From assembly GCF_042754225.1 (NCBI RefSeq), contig NZ_JBHZAH010000009.1, positions 19,853-83,852 on the forward strand: a stretch of DNA of 64,000 nt, given 5' to 3'. The notes beneath the pieces were generated by a model, which was given only the letters and a program-made list of their open reading frames with translations, did not search any database and had not been told where the DNA came from. A program made the translations under genes and the position numbers. Positions 46,154-54,931 of this stretch are shown piece after piece; within the stretch, counting starts at the first letter, position 1; every line of letters starts with the position of its first letter. The stretch is from Rhodococcus_G sp042754225 (GTDB lineage Bacteria > Actinomycetota > Actinomycetes > Mycobacteriales > Mycobacteriaceae).

Positions 46154-47503
46154 GTGTCCAACATGCCGGAACTCGCTGACCTGAAGGCCGCGCTGCCGCT
46201 CGACGCGCGCGAAATCGATGCTGCCGCGGCGCGAATTTCCGACGTCATCGAGGCGACCCCGCTCCAGTACAGCGCGCGTCTGTCCGCGGCGACGGGCGCG
46301 AAGGTCTACCTCAAGCGCGAGGACCTCCAGGTGGTGCGCTCGTTCAAACTGCGCGGCGCCTACAACCTGATCGTGCAGCTCACCGACGAGGAACGCGCCT
46401 CCGGTGTGGTGTGCGCGAGCGCCGGGAACCACGCCCAGGGTGTGGCGTTCGCGTGCCGCACGATGGGCATCCGTGGCCGCATCTACGTGCCCACCAACAC
46501 CCCGCGGCAGAAGCGTGACCGGATCCGGGCGCACGGCGGCAGCTTCGTCGAGTTGATCGCGACGGGGGAGACCTACGATGCGGCGGCCGCGGCGGCCGCC
46601 GACGACGTGCGCCGCACCGGCGCGGTGATGGTGCCGCCGTTCGACGATCCGCGGACCGCGGCCGGGCAGGGCACCATCGCCGCCGAGATCCTCGATCAGC
46701 TCGGCGAGGAGCCCGGCACGGTGATCGTCCCGGTCGGCGGCGGCGGGCTGATCGCCGGCATTGCCACCTACCTGCACGAACGCTCGCCGAGCACCGCGAT
46801 CGTCGGCGTCGAGCCGAGCGGCGCGGCGTCCATGACAGCCGCGCTGGTCGCGGGGGCGCCGGTCACCCTCCCAGAGATAGACCCCTTCGTCGACGGGACG
46901 GCCGTTCGTCGGATCGGCGACCTGCCGTTCGAGGTGATGTCGGCGCTCGGTGCGGACGTGGTCTCGCACGGTTCGCTGCCGCTGGTGGCCGAGCCGCGGT
47001 CGGGGGCGGGCGCTGGAACGTTCGCGATGATCCACGCCGACGAGGGCGCGGTCTGCACGGCGCTGCTCGAGCTGTACCAGAACGAGGGCATCATCGCCGA
47101 GCCGTCGGGGGCGTTGTCGGTCGCGGCGCTCGAGCTGGTGAAGGTGCGACCGGATTCGACGGTGGTCTGCCTGATCTCGGGCGGCAACAACGACGTCTCG
47201 CGCTACGGGGAGATCCTCGAGCGTTCGCTCGTGCACCTCGGACTCAAGCACTACTTCCTCGTCGACTTCCCGCAGGAGCCGGGCGCGCTGCGTCGCTTCC
47301 TCGGCGAGGTGCTCGGGCCCGACGACGACATCACGCTGTTCGAGTACGTCAAGCGCAACAACCGCGAGATCGGCGCCGCGCTGGTCGGCATCGAGCTGGG
47401 CGCGGCCGGCGGGCTGCCGGCGCTGCTCGAGCGGATGGCGGATTCGGGGATGAACGTCGAGCAGCTCGAGCCGGGTTCGCCTGCGTACCGCTACCTGACC
47501 TGA
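46154..47503 (+). CDS. ilvA: Threonine deaminase (threonine ammonia-lyase)
   Basis: 449 residues from GTG 46154; ATG 46163, which has GGGGG nine bases upstream, would give 446 and is also plausible. IlvA converts L-threonine to 2-oxobutyrate and ammonia, the first committed step of isoleucine synthesis. The PLP lysine is Lys65 in RSFKLRGAYN; ASAGNHAQGVAFA, VPTNTPRQKRDRIRAHGG, VPVGGGGLIAGIA and CLISGGNNDVSRY are present. The C-terminal ~100 residues (KHYFLVDFPQEPGALRRFLGEVL) form an ACT-like regulatory domain, so feedback control by isoleucine is expected. It shares the isoleucine theme with ileS, but the two genes are far apart. Confidence 0.94.
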   Translation: MSNMPELADLKAALPLDAREIDAAAARISDVIEATPLQYSARLSAATGAKVYLKREDLQVVRSFKLRGAYNLIVQLTDEERASGVVCASAGNHAQGVAFACRTMGIRGRIYVPTNTPRQKRDRIRAHGGSFVELIATGETYDAAAAAAADDVRRTGAVMVPPFDDPRTAAGQGTIAAEILDQLGEEPGTVIVPVGGGGLIAGIATYLHERSPSTAIVGVEPSGAASMTAALVAGAPVTLPEIDPFVDGTAVRRIGDLPFEVMSALGADVVSHGSLPLVAEPRSGAGAGTFAMIHADEGAVCTALLELYQNEGIIAEPSGALSVAALELVKVRPDSTVVCLISGGNNDVSRYGEILERSLVHLGLKHYFLVDFPQEPGALRRFLGEVLGPDDDITLFEYVKRNNREIGAALVGIELGAAGGLPALLERMADSGMNVEQLEPGSPAYRYLT

Positions 47504-47511
47504 GTCGCGAC

Positions 47512-47517
47512 TACACT
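47512..47517 (+). promoter_or_regulatory. -10 box of a leaderless small-protein gene
   Basis: TACACT ends eight bases before the ATG at 47526, so transcription would begin at or immediately before the start codon; there is no ribosome binding site. This is the second clear case of this architecture in the window. Confidence 0.45.
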
Positions 47518-47525
47518 CGGCGCGC

Positions 47526-47852
47526 ATGGGGATCCTGTGGGCGATGACGATTCCGGGGCTGGTGTGTCTGCTGGTGTTGCTCGCATTCGCCGAGACGCTG
47601 TGGAACCGCGCCACCGGCGGCCGGGCCCTGCCCTGGACCCGGCGGCGCGGCGGCCGCACCGTCTCCGCGACCGGGTTCGAGGAGGTCGCGGCGCTGTTCC
47701 AGGGATCCAAGCGGCACGAGTTCGAGCAGCGGCAGACCGCGTTGATGCACAAGGACGACGCGGGCGACGGCGCGCCGCCTCGGGTACGCGTGGACATCGC
47801 GTCGAACACCGTCGTCCTGCGCACCACGGACCGGCACTCGACCGGCCTCTGA
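47526..47852 (+). CDS. Small membrane protein, DUF6191-like
   Basis: 108 residues from ATG 47526, apparently leaderless. One N-terminal membrane helix (MGILWAMTIPGLVCLLVLLA region, about 2-23) is followed by RATGGRALPWTRRRGGRTVSATGFEEVAALFQGSKRHEFEQRQTALMHKDDAGDGAPPRVRVDI, a pattern I associate with the DUF6191 family of actinobacterial proteins. It has no known function. It converges with the next gene with a 17-base gap; a GGGCC-GG-CCC palindrome (47854-47864) sits in the gap and may be a weak bidirectional terminator. Confidence 0.75.
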   Translation: MGILWAMTIPGLVCLLVLLAFAETLWNRATGGRALPWTRRRGGRTVSATGFEEVAALFQGSKRHEFEQRQTALMHKDDAGDGAPPRVRVDIASNTVVLRTTDRHSTGL

Positions 47853-47869
47853 CGGGCCGGCCCGGGTGG

Positions 47870-48502
47870 TCAGCGGGACCGCCAGGCGACGGCCGCAAGC
47901 AGCGGGGCCGCGCTCACGCCCACCCGGGGCGACCTCAGCACCGGTGCGGGTAGACCGCGCAGCAGCTTCCGGGCCGAGTCGGGTGTGGCGGACCTCTGGA
48001 GCAGCATCGCGACGTCGCCCTCGCGGCTGACCAGGGACAGTGGCCGGCCGGCCTGGCGCATCGCCCGTTCGAGGGCTGCGGCGAGCTTGGGACGGTGCGC
48101 GACCCCGCGGGCGAACCTCGGGCGGGGCAGACCCGGATACTCCGCGGCCGACACCAGGTCGTCCGGCGCCGCGGGTTGGGTCAGGCCGGTGCCGAAACCG
48201 ATTGCGGCCACACCGGATTCGTAGTGCCGGACCAGGTGGCGTGTCCGGCCCGACCGGGTCAGCGGCAGACGGCGGCCGGTGGTGAGGGGCGAATTCGCCG
48301 ACGGAGAGCCACTGGAACGGTTCGGGGAGTTCCTCGTCAGGGGACGCGTCGCCTCGCGGTCGAGCCCGGACGCGCCCGCCTCGAGCTCGAGCGCCGGTTC
48401 GCGCTGGGCGAGGATCCATCGCACCGGGACCGGCGTCGTTCCCCCTGCTCTCGCCCTGCGGGGCGCCGACGCAACGGCGTCAGCGTCGCAGCGGTCCGAC
48501 AC
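47870..48502 (-). CDS. Hypothetical protein, unrecognised
   Basis: Up to 210 residues; the start is not certain (GTG 48502 gives the longest form). The C-terminal half, from about HLVRHYESGVAAIGFGTGLTQPAAPDDLVSAAEYPG onward, looks like a real folded protein (ARGVAHRPKLAAALERAMRQAGRPLSLVSREGDVAMLLQ, then a hydrophobic end), while the first 90 residues are low-complexity and Arg/Pro/Ser-rich, with third-position GC still high. Another minus-strand frame also reads plausibly over 48270-48400, so a sequencing or true frameshift cannot be excluded. I do not recognise the family. Confidence 0.5.
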   Translation of the reverse strand: MSDRCDADAVASAPRRARAGGTTPVPVRWILAQREPALELEAGASGLDREATRPLTRNSPNRSSGSPSANSPLTTGRRLPLTRSGRTRHLVRHYESGVAAIGFGTGLTQPAAPDDLVSAAEYPGLPRPRFARGVAHRPKLAAALERAMRQAGRPLSLVSREGDVAMLLQRSATPDSARKLLRGLPAPVLRSPRVGVSAAPLLAAVAWRSR

Positions 48503-48640
48503 TGGACGAAACGGAGCGAATAACGATCACCGAACGGTTCATTTCGGCACGTGTCCCGGGCAGTGACGTGGCGCACACTTGTCACAACCCGCCACCGCGA
48601 ACGCTGCTGTGCCCGCCATCGGCCTGGAGGAGTGGAACGT

Positions 48641-50071
48641 ATGGGATCCGACCTGCTCGAGAACTTCATCAACGGCGAGTTCGTGCCGTCGACCGCGTCG
48701 GAGACGATCGAGGTGATCAATCCGGTCGACGAGACGGTCGTGGCCAGGTCGCCGATCTCCACGAAGGCGGACATCGACGCCGCGGTCGACGCCGCGAAGA
48801 AGGCCTTCGTCGCGTGGGGCAAGACCACGCCCGGCGTACGGCAGGCCGCACTGCTCGCGCTGGCGGACGCGATCGAGGCGCACAGCGCCGAACTCGTCGA
48901 GGCGCAGAGCCGCAACACCGGCCAGCCCACGGCGGTCATCGCGGCGGAGGAGGTGAAGGTCGGTGCGGACCAGCTCCGCTTCTTCGCCGGCGCCGCCCGG
49001 ATGCTCGAGGGCAAGTCGGCGGGCGAGTACATGGAGGGCTTCACCTCCTACGTCCGGCGCGAGCCGATCGGCGTCGTCGGCCAGGTGACGCCGTGGAACT
49101 ACCCGTTCATGATGGCGATCTGGAAGATCGGACCGGCGCTCGCGGCGGGGAACACCATCGTGCTCAAACCGAGCGACACCACGCCCGAGAGCACCCTCGT
49201 GCTGGCGCGCCTGACCAAGGGGATCCTGCCCGACGGTGTGCTCAATGTGGTGCTGGGCAACGGCGGCACCGGCGCGACGCTCGTCGAACACCCGGCGATC
49301 GGCCTGGTCTCGATCACGGGATCGGTCCGCGCGGGTATCGCGGTGGCGGTCTCGGCCGCCAAGCAACTCAAGCGGGCGCACCTCGAACTCGGTGGCAAGG
49401 CCCCGGCCGTGGTGTTCGGCGACGTCGACGTGACCAAGACGGCCGACGGGATCGCGGAGGCCGCGTTCTTCAACGCCGGTCAGGACTGCACGGCGGTGAC
49501 GCGGGTGCTCGTCCACGAGTCGATCCACGATCAGCTCGTCGACGCGCTGGTCGCCAAGGCGAAGACACTCAAGACCGGGCTGCCCGACGACCCCGAGACC
49601 TTCTACGGCCCGCTCAACAACGTCAACCACTTCACCGCGGTGACCGGAAAGATCGCCGCGCTGCCGGCGCACGCCACGGTCGTCACCGGCGGAAATCGGA
49701 TCGGGGACAAGGGATTCTTCCTGGAGCCGACCATCGTGACGGGCGTTCGCCAGGACGACGACATCGTGCAGGAGGAGACCTTCGGCCCGGTGTTGACGGT
49801 GCAGTCGTTCACCGACGAGGCCGAGGCCGTCGAGCTGGCCAACGACGTCCGTTTCGGGCTCGCGTCGAGCGTGTGGACCACCGATCACGGAACCGTGCAG
49901 CGGCTCTCGGCCGCCCTCGACTTCGGCGCGGTCTGGGTCAACTGCCACATCCCGCTCGTCGCGGAGATGCCGCACGGTGGATTCAAGTACTCCGGATACG
50001 GAAAGGACCTGTCCGCGTACGGGGTCGAGGACTACACCCGCATCAAGCACGTCATGAGCTCGCACGACTGA
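48641..50071 (+). CDS. Aminobutyraldehyde dehydrogenase (NAD-dependent ALDH family)
   Basis: 476 residues from ATG 48641, with GGAGGA eight bases upstream; the longer frame at 48551 lacks a good site. Catalytic Cys283 lies in FFNAGQDCTAVTR and the general base Glu249 in HLELGGKAPAVV; TPWNYPFMMAIWKIGPALAAGNTIVLKPSDTTP forms the NAD site. The sequence is most like gamma-aminobutyraldehyde/betaine-aldehyde dehydrogenases. It starts an operon with gabT, a copper amine oxidase and gabD, so the aldehyde released by the oxidase (for putrescine, 4-aminobutanal, giving GABA) is the natural substrate; this is inference from the neighbourhood. The 138-base gap upstream has an AGTGAC/GTCACA inverted pair (48562-48567, 48581-48586) of unknown use. 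Confidence 0.88.
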   Translation: MGSDLLENFINGEFVPSTASETIEVINPVDETVVARSPISTKADIDAAVDAAKKAFVAWGKTTPGVRQAALLALADAIEAHSAELVEAQSRNTGQPTAVIAAEEVKVGADQLRFFAGAARMLEGKSAGEYMEGFTSYVRREPIGVVGQVTPWNYPFMMAIWKIGPALAAGNTIVLKPSDTTPESTLVLARLTKGILPDGVLNVVLGNGGTGATLVEHPAIGLVSITGSVRAGIAVAVSAAKQLKRAHLELGGKAPAVVFGDVDVTKTADGIAEAAFFNAGQDCTAVTRVLVHESIHDQLVDALVAKAKTLKTGLPDDPETFYGPLNNVNHFTAVTGKIAALPAHATVVTGGNRIGDKGFFLEPTIVTGVRQDDDIVQEETFGPVLTVQSFTDEAEAVELANDVRFGLASSVWTTDHGTVQRLSAALDFGAVWVNCHIPLVAEMPHGGFKYSGYGKDLSAYGVEDYTRIKHVMSSHD

Positions 50072-50101
50072 CCGCGCACTTCCTATTCGAGGGATGGATC
50101 A

Positions 50102-51457
50102 ATGACTGACATTCGGTACCGCCTCCCGCAGAAGCGGGCACTCGTCACCGAGCTGCCCGGACCGCGCTCGCTGGCGCTCACCGCCCGGCGCAAGGCCGCT
50201 GTGGCGGCGGGCGTCGGGTCGAGCGTGCCCGTGTACGCCGCCGACGCCGACGGCGGCGTCGTGGTGGACGTGGACGGCAATTCCCTGGTGGACCTGGGTG
50301 CGGGCATCGCCGTGACCAGCGTCGGTGCCTCCAATCCCGCGGTGGCGCAGGCAGTTTCGGAGCAAGCTGGTCACTTCACGCACACCTGCTTCATGGTCAC
50401 GCCGTACGAGAGTTACGTGCGGGTGGCCGAGGAGTTGGCGGCGCTCACACCCGGTGACCACGAGAAGCGCTCCGTGCTGTTCAACTCGGGGGCCGAGGCG
50501 GTGGAGAACGCGGTCAAGGTGGCCCGGTTGGCCACCGGACGCGACGCCGTCGTCGCGTTCGATCACGCGTACCACGGCCGCACGAACCTGACCATGGCGT
50601 TGACGGCGAAGTCGATGCCCTACAAGGCGCACTTCGGCCCGTTCGCCCCGGAGATCTACCGGATGCCGATGTCGTACCCGTTCCGCGACGAGGCGGGGCT
50701 GACCGGTGAGCAGGCCGCCCGCCGGGTGATCAGTCAGATCGAGAAGCAGATCGGCGCCGACGGCGTCGCGGCGATCATCATCGAGCCGATCCAGGGTGAG
50801 GGCGGATTCATCGTTCCGGCAGCGGGATTCCTGCCGACCCTCGTCGCCTGGGCACGGCAGCACGGGGTCGTCTTCATCGCCGACGAGGTGCAGACCGGCT
50901 TCGCCCGTACCGGCGCCTGGTTCGCCAGCGAGGACGAGGGCATCGTCCCGGACATCGTCACGATGGCCAAGGGCATCGCTGGTGGAATGCCGCTCGCCGC
51001 GATCACCGGCCGCGCGGAGTTGCTCGACGCGGTGCACCCCGGCGGACTCGGCGGCACCTACGGCGGCAACCCGGTCGCCTGCGCGGCCGCACTCGCCTCG
51101 ATCGAGACCATGCGCGAGTTCGACCTGCCCGCGCGGGCCCGCCACATCGGTGACCTCGCCCTCGGGCGCCTGCGCGCGCTGGCCGCGGAGCTCGACGTCA
51201 TCGGGGACGTTCGCGGTCGCGGCGCCATGCTGGCCATGGAATTCGTCGAACCGGGCGGCACCGAGCCGGACCCCGACATCACCAAGGCGATCGCGGCGAA
51301 GGCGCTCGAGCAGGGCGTCATCCTGCTCACCTGCGGCACCTACGGCAACGTGATCCGGCTGTTGCCGCCGCTGGTGATCGGCGACGAACTCCTCGGCGAC
51401 GCGCTCGACGTCGTCGAGGCCACCATCCGCACTCTGGCAGGGAGTAACCGTGGCTGA
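50102..51457 (+). CDS. gabT: 4-aminobutyrate--2-oxoglutarate transaminase
   Basis: 451 residues from ATG 50102, 30 bases after the aldehyde dehydrogenase gene. GabT transfers the amino group of GABA to 2-oxoglutarate, giving succinate semialdehyde and glutamate. Class III aminotransferase marks are present: VDVDGNSLVDLGAGIAV, LFNSGAEAVENAVKVAR, YHGRTNLTMALTAK, IIEPIQGEGGF, FIADEVQTGFARTG and the PLP Lys290 in TMAKGIAGGMPLAA. The length and the motif pattern are typical of bacterial GabT. Its stop overlaps the amine oxidase start by eight bases, so the operon is tightly organised. Confidence 0.94.
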   Translation: MTDIRYRLPQKRALVTELPGPRSLALTARRKAAVAAGVGSSVPVYAADADGGVVVDVDGNSLVDLGAGIAVTSVGASNPAVAQAVSEQAGHFTHTCFMVTPYESYVRVAEELAALTPGDHEKRSVLFNSGAEAVENAVKVARLATGRDAVVAFDHAYHGRTNLTMALTAKSMPYKAHFGPFAPEIYRMPMSYPFRDEAGLTGEQAARRVISQIEKQIGADGVAAIIIEPIQGEGGFIVPAAGFLPTLVAWARQHGVVFIADEVQTGFARTGAWFASEDEGIVPDIVTMAKGIAGGMPLAAITGRAELLDAVHPGGLGGTYGGNPVACAAALASIETMREFDLPARARHIGDLALGRLRALAAELDVIGDVRGRGAMLAMEFVEPGGTEPDPDITKAIAAKALEQGVILLTCGTYGNVIRLLPPLVIGDELLGDALDVVEATIRTLAGSNRG

Positions 51458-53429
51458 CACTTCGACGGCGCCGGCGGCGTCGGTGACCTTCCATCCGCTC
51501 GACCCGCTCGCGTCCGAGGAGTTCACCGAGGTCGCGGCAGTCCTCTCCCGCGAGCACGGGGTGGGCCCCGGCTGGCGGTACGCGTCGATCGAGCTCGCCG
51601 AACCGAGCAAGGCCGCCGTCGCCGCGTTCGACGCCGACGCGACGGTGCCCGACCGGCGCGCGCACGTGGTGTGTTTCGAGCGCGCCGAGAACAAGACGTA
51701 CAAGGCGCTGGTCTCCCTCACCACGGATTCGGTGGTCTCGTGGCAGCACGTTCCCGGCGTGCAGGCGAACTTCACCGTCGACGAGTGGGAGGAGTGCGAC
51801 GAGGTCCTGCGAGGCCACCCCGACGTGATCGCGGCCCTGGCCGATCGCGGCATCACCGACATGTCCAAGGTGTTCATGGACACCTGGACCTACGGCGAGG
51901 CGGTGATCCCGGAGAAGTACAAGGGCCGCAGGCTCGGCTGGTCCGACACCTGGGTCAAGGCGGCCGACGGCGCGAATCCCTATGCGGGACCGGTCAACGG
52001 CTTTCACTGCGTGATCGACGTGAACAGCATGGAGCTGCTCGAGATCGAGGACACCTTCCGGGTCGACCGTCCCGAGATCATGGGGGAGTACGTCCCGCGG
52101 CACATCCCCGAGCGGATTCTGGGCGCCAGCACCCGGGAACCGCTGAAGCCGCTGGAGATCACCCAGCCCGAGGGACCGTCGTTCGCGCTCGAGGGCAACA
52201 AGCTCGAGTGGCAGAACTGGTCGCTGCGGGTGGGGTTCAACTACCGCGAGGGGATGACCCTGCACGCGGTGTCCTACAACGACAACGGGCGCAGGCGCTC
52301 GATCGCCAACCGGCTGTCCTTCGCCGAGATGATCGTGCCGTACCGCGACCACTGCGACGACCACTACAGGCGCACCGCGTTCGACATCGGCGAGTGGGGC
52401 ATCGGGTTCATGACCACCTCGCTCGAGCTGGGCTGCGACTGCCTCGGTGAGATCCGCTACCTCGACGCCACGTTGCACAACAGCAAGGGCGAGCCGTACA
52501 CGATCAAGAATGCGATCTGCATCCACGAGGAGGACAACGCGGTCCTGTGGAAGCACGTCGATCACGACGGCGCCGAGGTCCGCCGGATGCGCCGGCTGAC
52601 GGTCTCGTTCCATGTCACCGTCGCCAACTACGAGTACCTCACCTACTGGCGCTTCTACCAGGACGGCAACATCGAGTGCGAGGTCCGCGCGACGGGGATC
52701 ATGGTGGTCAGCCACTTCGACGAGGGCGCGTCGCATCCGCACGGCACGCTCGTCGACCGGCGCACCTACGCGCCGTACCACCAGCACTTCCTGGTCGCCC
52801 GGATGGACCTCGACGTGGACGGCACCGAGAACACCATCTACGCCACCGAGACCGAGATGGTGCCGATGGGTCCGGACAACCCCTACGGGCTGTCGCTGCG
52901 GCAGAAGAACACCCCGCTGCGCACCGAGGCGGAGGGCAAGCAGGACTACGACTGGCAGTCGCAGCGGGCGTGGAAGGTCGTCAACGACAACTCCACCAAC
53001 GGGCTGGGCACCGCTCCCGCGTACAAGCTGGTGCCCGGCGGAGCGATCCCGTCGATGTTCGACCCCGCCTCGCCGATCTTCCAGCGCACCCAGGTGATCG
53101 GGCACACCGTGTGGGTCACCCCCAACGCCGAGGACGAGCGTTGGCCCGCAGGCGAATTCGTCAACCAGAGCGGGGTCGACCACGGGCTGCCGGAGTGGAC
53201 CGAGGCCGATCGCAACATCGAGAACACCGACGTGGTCATGTGGTACGTCTTCGGCATCCACCACATCACCCGGCCCGAGGACTGGCCGGTGATGCCCGCG
53301 GACACCGTCAACTTCTGGCTCAAGCCGGTCGGCTTCTTCGACCGCAATCCCGCGCTCGACGTCGCGCCGACCGAGTCCAAGTCCTGCCATGTATCCGAGC
53401 CGTGTCACGCAAAGGACGATCATGAGTAA
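51450..53429 (+). CDS. Copper-containing primary amine oxidase (TPQ enzyme)
   Basis: 659 residues from GTG 51450. The enzyme oxidises primary amines to aldehydes with release of ammonia and hydrogen peroxide. The self-processed quinone tyrosine is Tyr394 in ANYEY (N393-Y394); the catalytic base is Asp312 in FDIGEWG; copper ligands His444 and His446 lie in YHQHF, with a third in the IHHITRPEDWPVMP block (604/605). All cofactor residues are intact. There is no signal peptide, so it is probably cytoplasmic, as in Arthrobacter-type enzymes. In an operon with gabT, gabD and an aminoaldehyde dehydrogenase, putrescine is the likeliest amine, but phenethylamine and tyramine cannot be excluded. It overlaps gabD by eight bases. 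Confidence 0.94.
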   Translation: MADTSTAPAASVTFHPLDPLASEEFTEVAAVLSREHGVGPGWRYASIELAEPSKAAVAAFDADATVPDRRAHVVCFERAENKTYKALVSLTTDSVVSWQHVPGVQANFTVDEWEECDEVLRGHPDVIAALADRGITDMSKVFMDTWTYGEAVIPEKYKGRRLGWSDTWVKAADGANPYAGPVNGFHCVIDVNSMELLEIEDTFRVDRPEIMGEYVPRHIPERILGASTREPLKPLEITQPEGPSFALEGNKLEWQNWSLRVGFNYREGMTLHAVSYNDNGRRRSIANRLSFAEMIVPYRDHCDDHYRRTAFDIGEWGIGFMTTSLELGCDCLGEIRYLDATLHNSKGEPYTIKNAICIHEEDNAVLWKHVDHDGAEVRRMRRLTVSFHVTVANYEYLTYWRFYQDGNIECEVRATGIMVVSHFDEGASHPHGTLVDRRTYAPYHQHFLVARMDLDVDGTENTIYATETEMVPMGPDNPYGLSLRQKNTPLRTEAEGKQDYDWQSQRAWKVVNDNSTNGLGTAPAYKLVPGGAIPSMFDPASPIFQRTQVIGHTVWVTPNAEDERWPAGEFVNQSGVDHGLPEWTEADRNIENTDVVMWYVFGIHHITRPEDWPVMPADTVNFWLKPVGFFDRNPALDVAPTESKSCHVSEPCHAKDDHE

Positions 53430-54879
53430 CTTCGAGGAACTTCTCGCCGCCGTGCCCACCGGGCTGTGGATCGACGGCGGACCGTCGGACGCCGTGGACG
53501 GTGGCACCTTCGCGGTGCTCAACCCCGCCACCGGCGAGACGCTCGCCGAGGTCGCGGACGCGACCGGCAAGGACGCGCTGCGCGCGCTCGACTCGGCGTG
53601 CCGGGTACAGCAGGAGTGGGCGGCCACCGCGCCGCGCAAGCGTTCGGACATCCTGCGCGCGGCATGGGAACTGGCCACCGCACGCGCCGAGGATCTCGCG
53701 CTGCTGATGACGCTGGAGATGGGCAAGGCGCTGTCGGAGAGCCGCGGCGAGGTGGCGTACGGCGCCGAGTTCCTGCGCTGGTTCAGCGAGGAGGCGGTGC
53801 GGATCCAGGGCCGATTCACCGCGGCACCGTCCGGGAACGGGCGGATCCTGGTGACCAAGGCGCCCGTCGGACCCTGCCTCGCGATCACGCCGTGGAACTT
53901 CCCACTGGCCATGGGCACCAGGAAGATCGGGCCGGCGCTGGCCGCCGGTTGCACCATGATCGTGAAGCCGGCCGAGGACACCCCGCTGACCATGCTGCTG
54001 CTCGCGGAGATCTTCGCGGAGGCCGGGCTGCCCGCCGGTGTGCTGTCGGTGCTGCCCGCCTCGGACGCCGCATCGGTCACGGCGCCGTTGCTCGCCGACC
54101 CGCGGCTGCGCAAGGTCACCTTCACCGGGTCGACCAGGGTCGGCAAGTTGCTGATCGAGCAGTCCGCGCATCAGGTGCTGCGCACGTCGATGGAACTCGG
54201 TGGCAACGCGCCGTTCGTGGTGTTCGACGACGCCGACGTCGACGCGGCGGTGGACGGCGCGATGGCCGCGAAGATGCGCAACGGCGGTGAGGCCTGCACG
54301 GCGGCGAACCGGTTGATCGTGGCCAATTCCGTCCGCGAGGAGTTCACCGCCAAGCTCACCGAGAAGATCGCGGCCATGACCGTCGGCGCGGGATACGAGG
54401 ACGGCACCCAGATCGGTCCGCTGATCAACGAACGCCAGCGCGGCAGCGTCGCCGCGCTGGTGGACGACGCGATCGCCGCCGGAGCGCGCGTGCGGACAGG
54501 CGGCGTCGTCGTCGACGGGCCCGGGTACTTCTACCAGCCGACCGTCCTCGACAACGTCCCCGTCGACTCGCGGATCGTCGCCGAGGAGATCTTCGGGCCG
54601 GTCGCCGCGATCACCGGCTTCGACACCGAGGACGAGGCGATCGCCGCCGCGAACGGCACCGAGTTCGGCCTCGCGGCCTACATCTACACGCAGAACCTGG
54701 ACCGGGCGATGCGGGTGGCGGACGCGCTCGAATCCGGGATGGTCGGCGTCAACCGCGGCGTGATCTCGGATCCGGCGGCGCCCTTCGGCGGCGTCAAGCA
54801 GTCCGGCCTCGGCAGCGAGGGGGGTACCGAGGGCATCGAGGAGTACCTCGACACCAAGTACGTCGCCCTGACCCCGTAG
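53422..54879 (+). CDS. gabD: NAD(P)-dependent succinate-semialdehyde dehydrogenase
   Basis: 485 residues from ATG 53422 (AAAGGA upstream). Catalytic Cys292 lies in NGGEACTAANR and Glu258 in MELGGNAPFVV; GKALSESRGEVAYGAEFLRWFSEEAVRI, ITPWNFPLAMGTRKIGPALAAGCTMIVKPAEDTPL and the C-terminal GLGSEGGTEGIEEYL are typical of GabD. It completes the path from GABA to succinate and joins the TCA cycle. The stop codon lies inside the hairpin at 54876-54900, which could attenuate transcription towards the stress protein and permease. Confidence 0.93.
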   Translation: MSNFEELLAAVPTGLWIDGGPSDAVDGGTFAVLNPATGETLAEVADATGKDALRALDSACRVQQEWAATAPRKRSDILRAAWELATARAEDLALLMTLEMGKALSESRGEVAYGAEFLRWFSEEAVRIQGRFTAAPSGNGRILVTKAPVGPCLAITPWNFPLAMGTRKIGPALAAGCTMIVKPAEDTPLTMLLLAEIFAEAGLPAGVLSVLPASDAASVTAPLLADPRLRKVTFTGSTRVGKLLIEQSAHQVLRTSMELGGNAPFVVFDDADVDAAVDGAMAAKMRNGGEACTAANRLIVANSVREEFTAKLTEKIAAMTVGAGYEDGTQIGPLINERQRGSVAALVDDAIAAGARVRTGGVVVDGPGYFYQPTVLDNVPVDSRIVAEEIFGPVAAITGFDTEDEAIAAANGTEFGLAAYIYTQNLDRAMRVADALESGMVGVNRGVISDPAAPFGGVKQSGLGSEGGTEGIEEYLDTKYVALTP

Positions 54880-54900
54880 TCGTCCCGTCGGGACGACTAC
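54876..54900 (+). terminator. Perfect hairpin spanning the gabD stop codon
   Basis: GTAGTCGTCCC (54876-54886) and GGGACGACTAC (54890-54900) pair perfectly over 11 bp around a GTC loop. The TAG stop of gabD (54877-54879) is part of the stem. There is no T-run, so readthrough to the Usp and permease genes is possible; ribosomes finishing gabD would melt the stem and could thereby couple readthrough to gabD translation. Confidence 0.65.
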
Positions 54901-54931
54901 GCCCCCTACCGATCGACGAAGGTTGGCCGAC

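Noticed and set aside
48531..48545. GAACGGTTC as a LexA site upstream of the amine operon
   Set aside because: The spacer is a single base, and the arms overlap; no LexA box.
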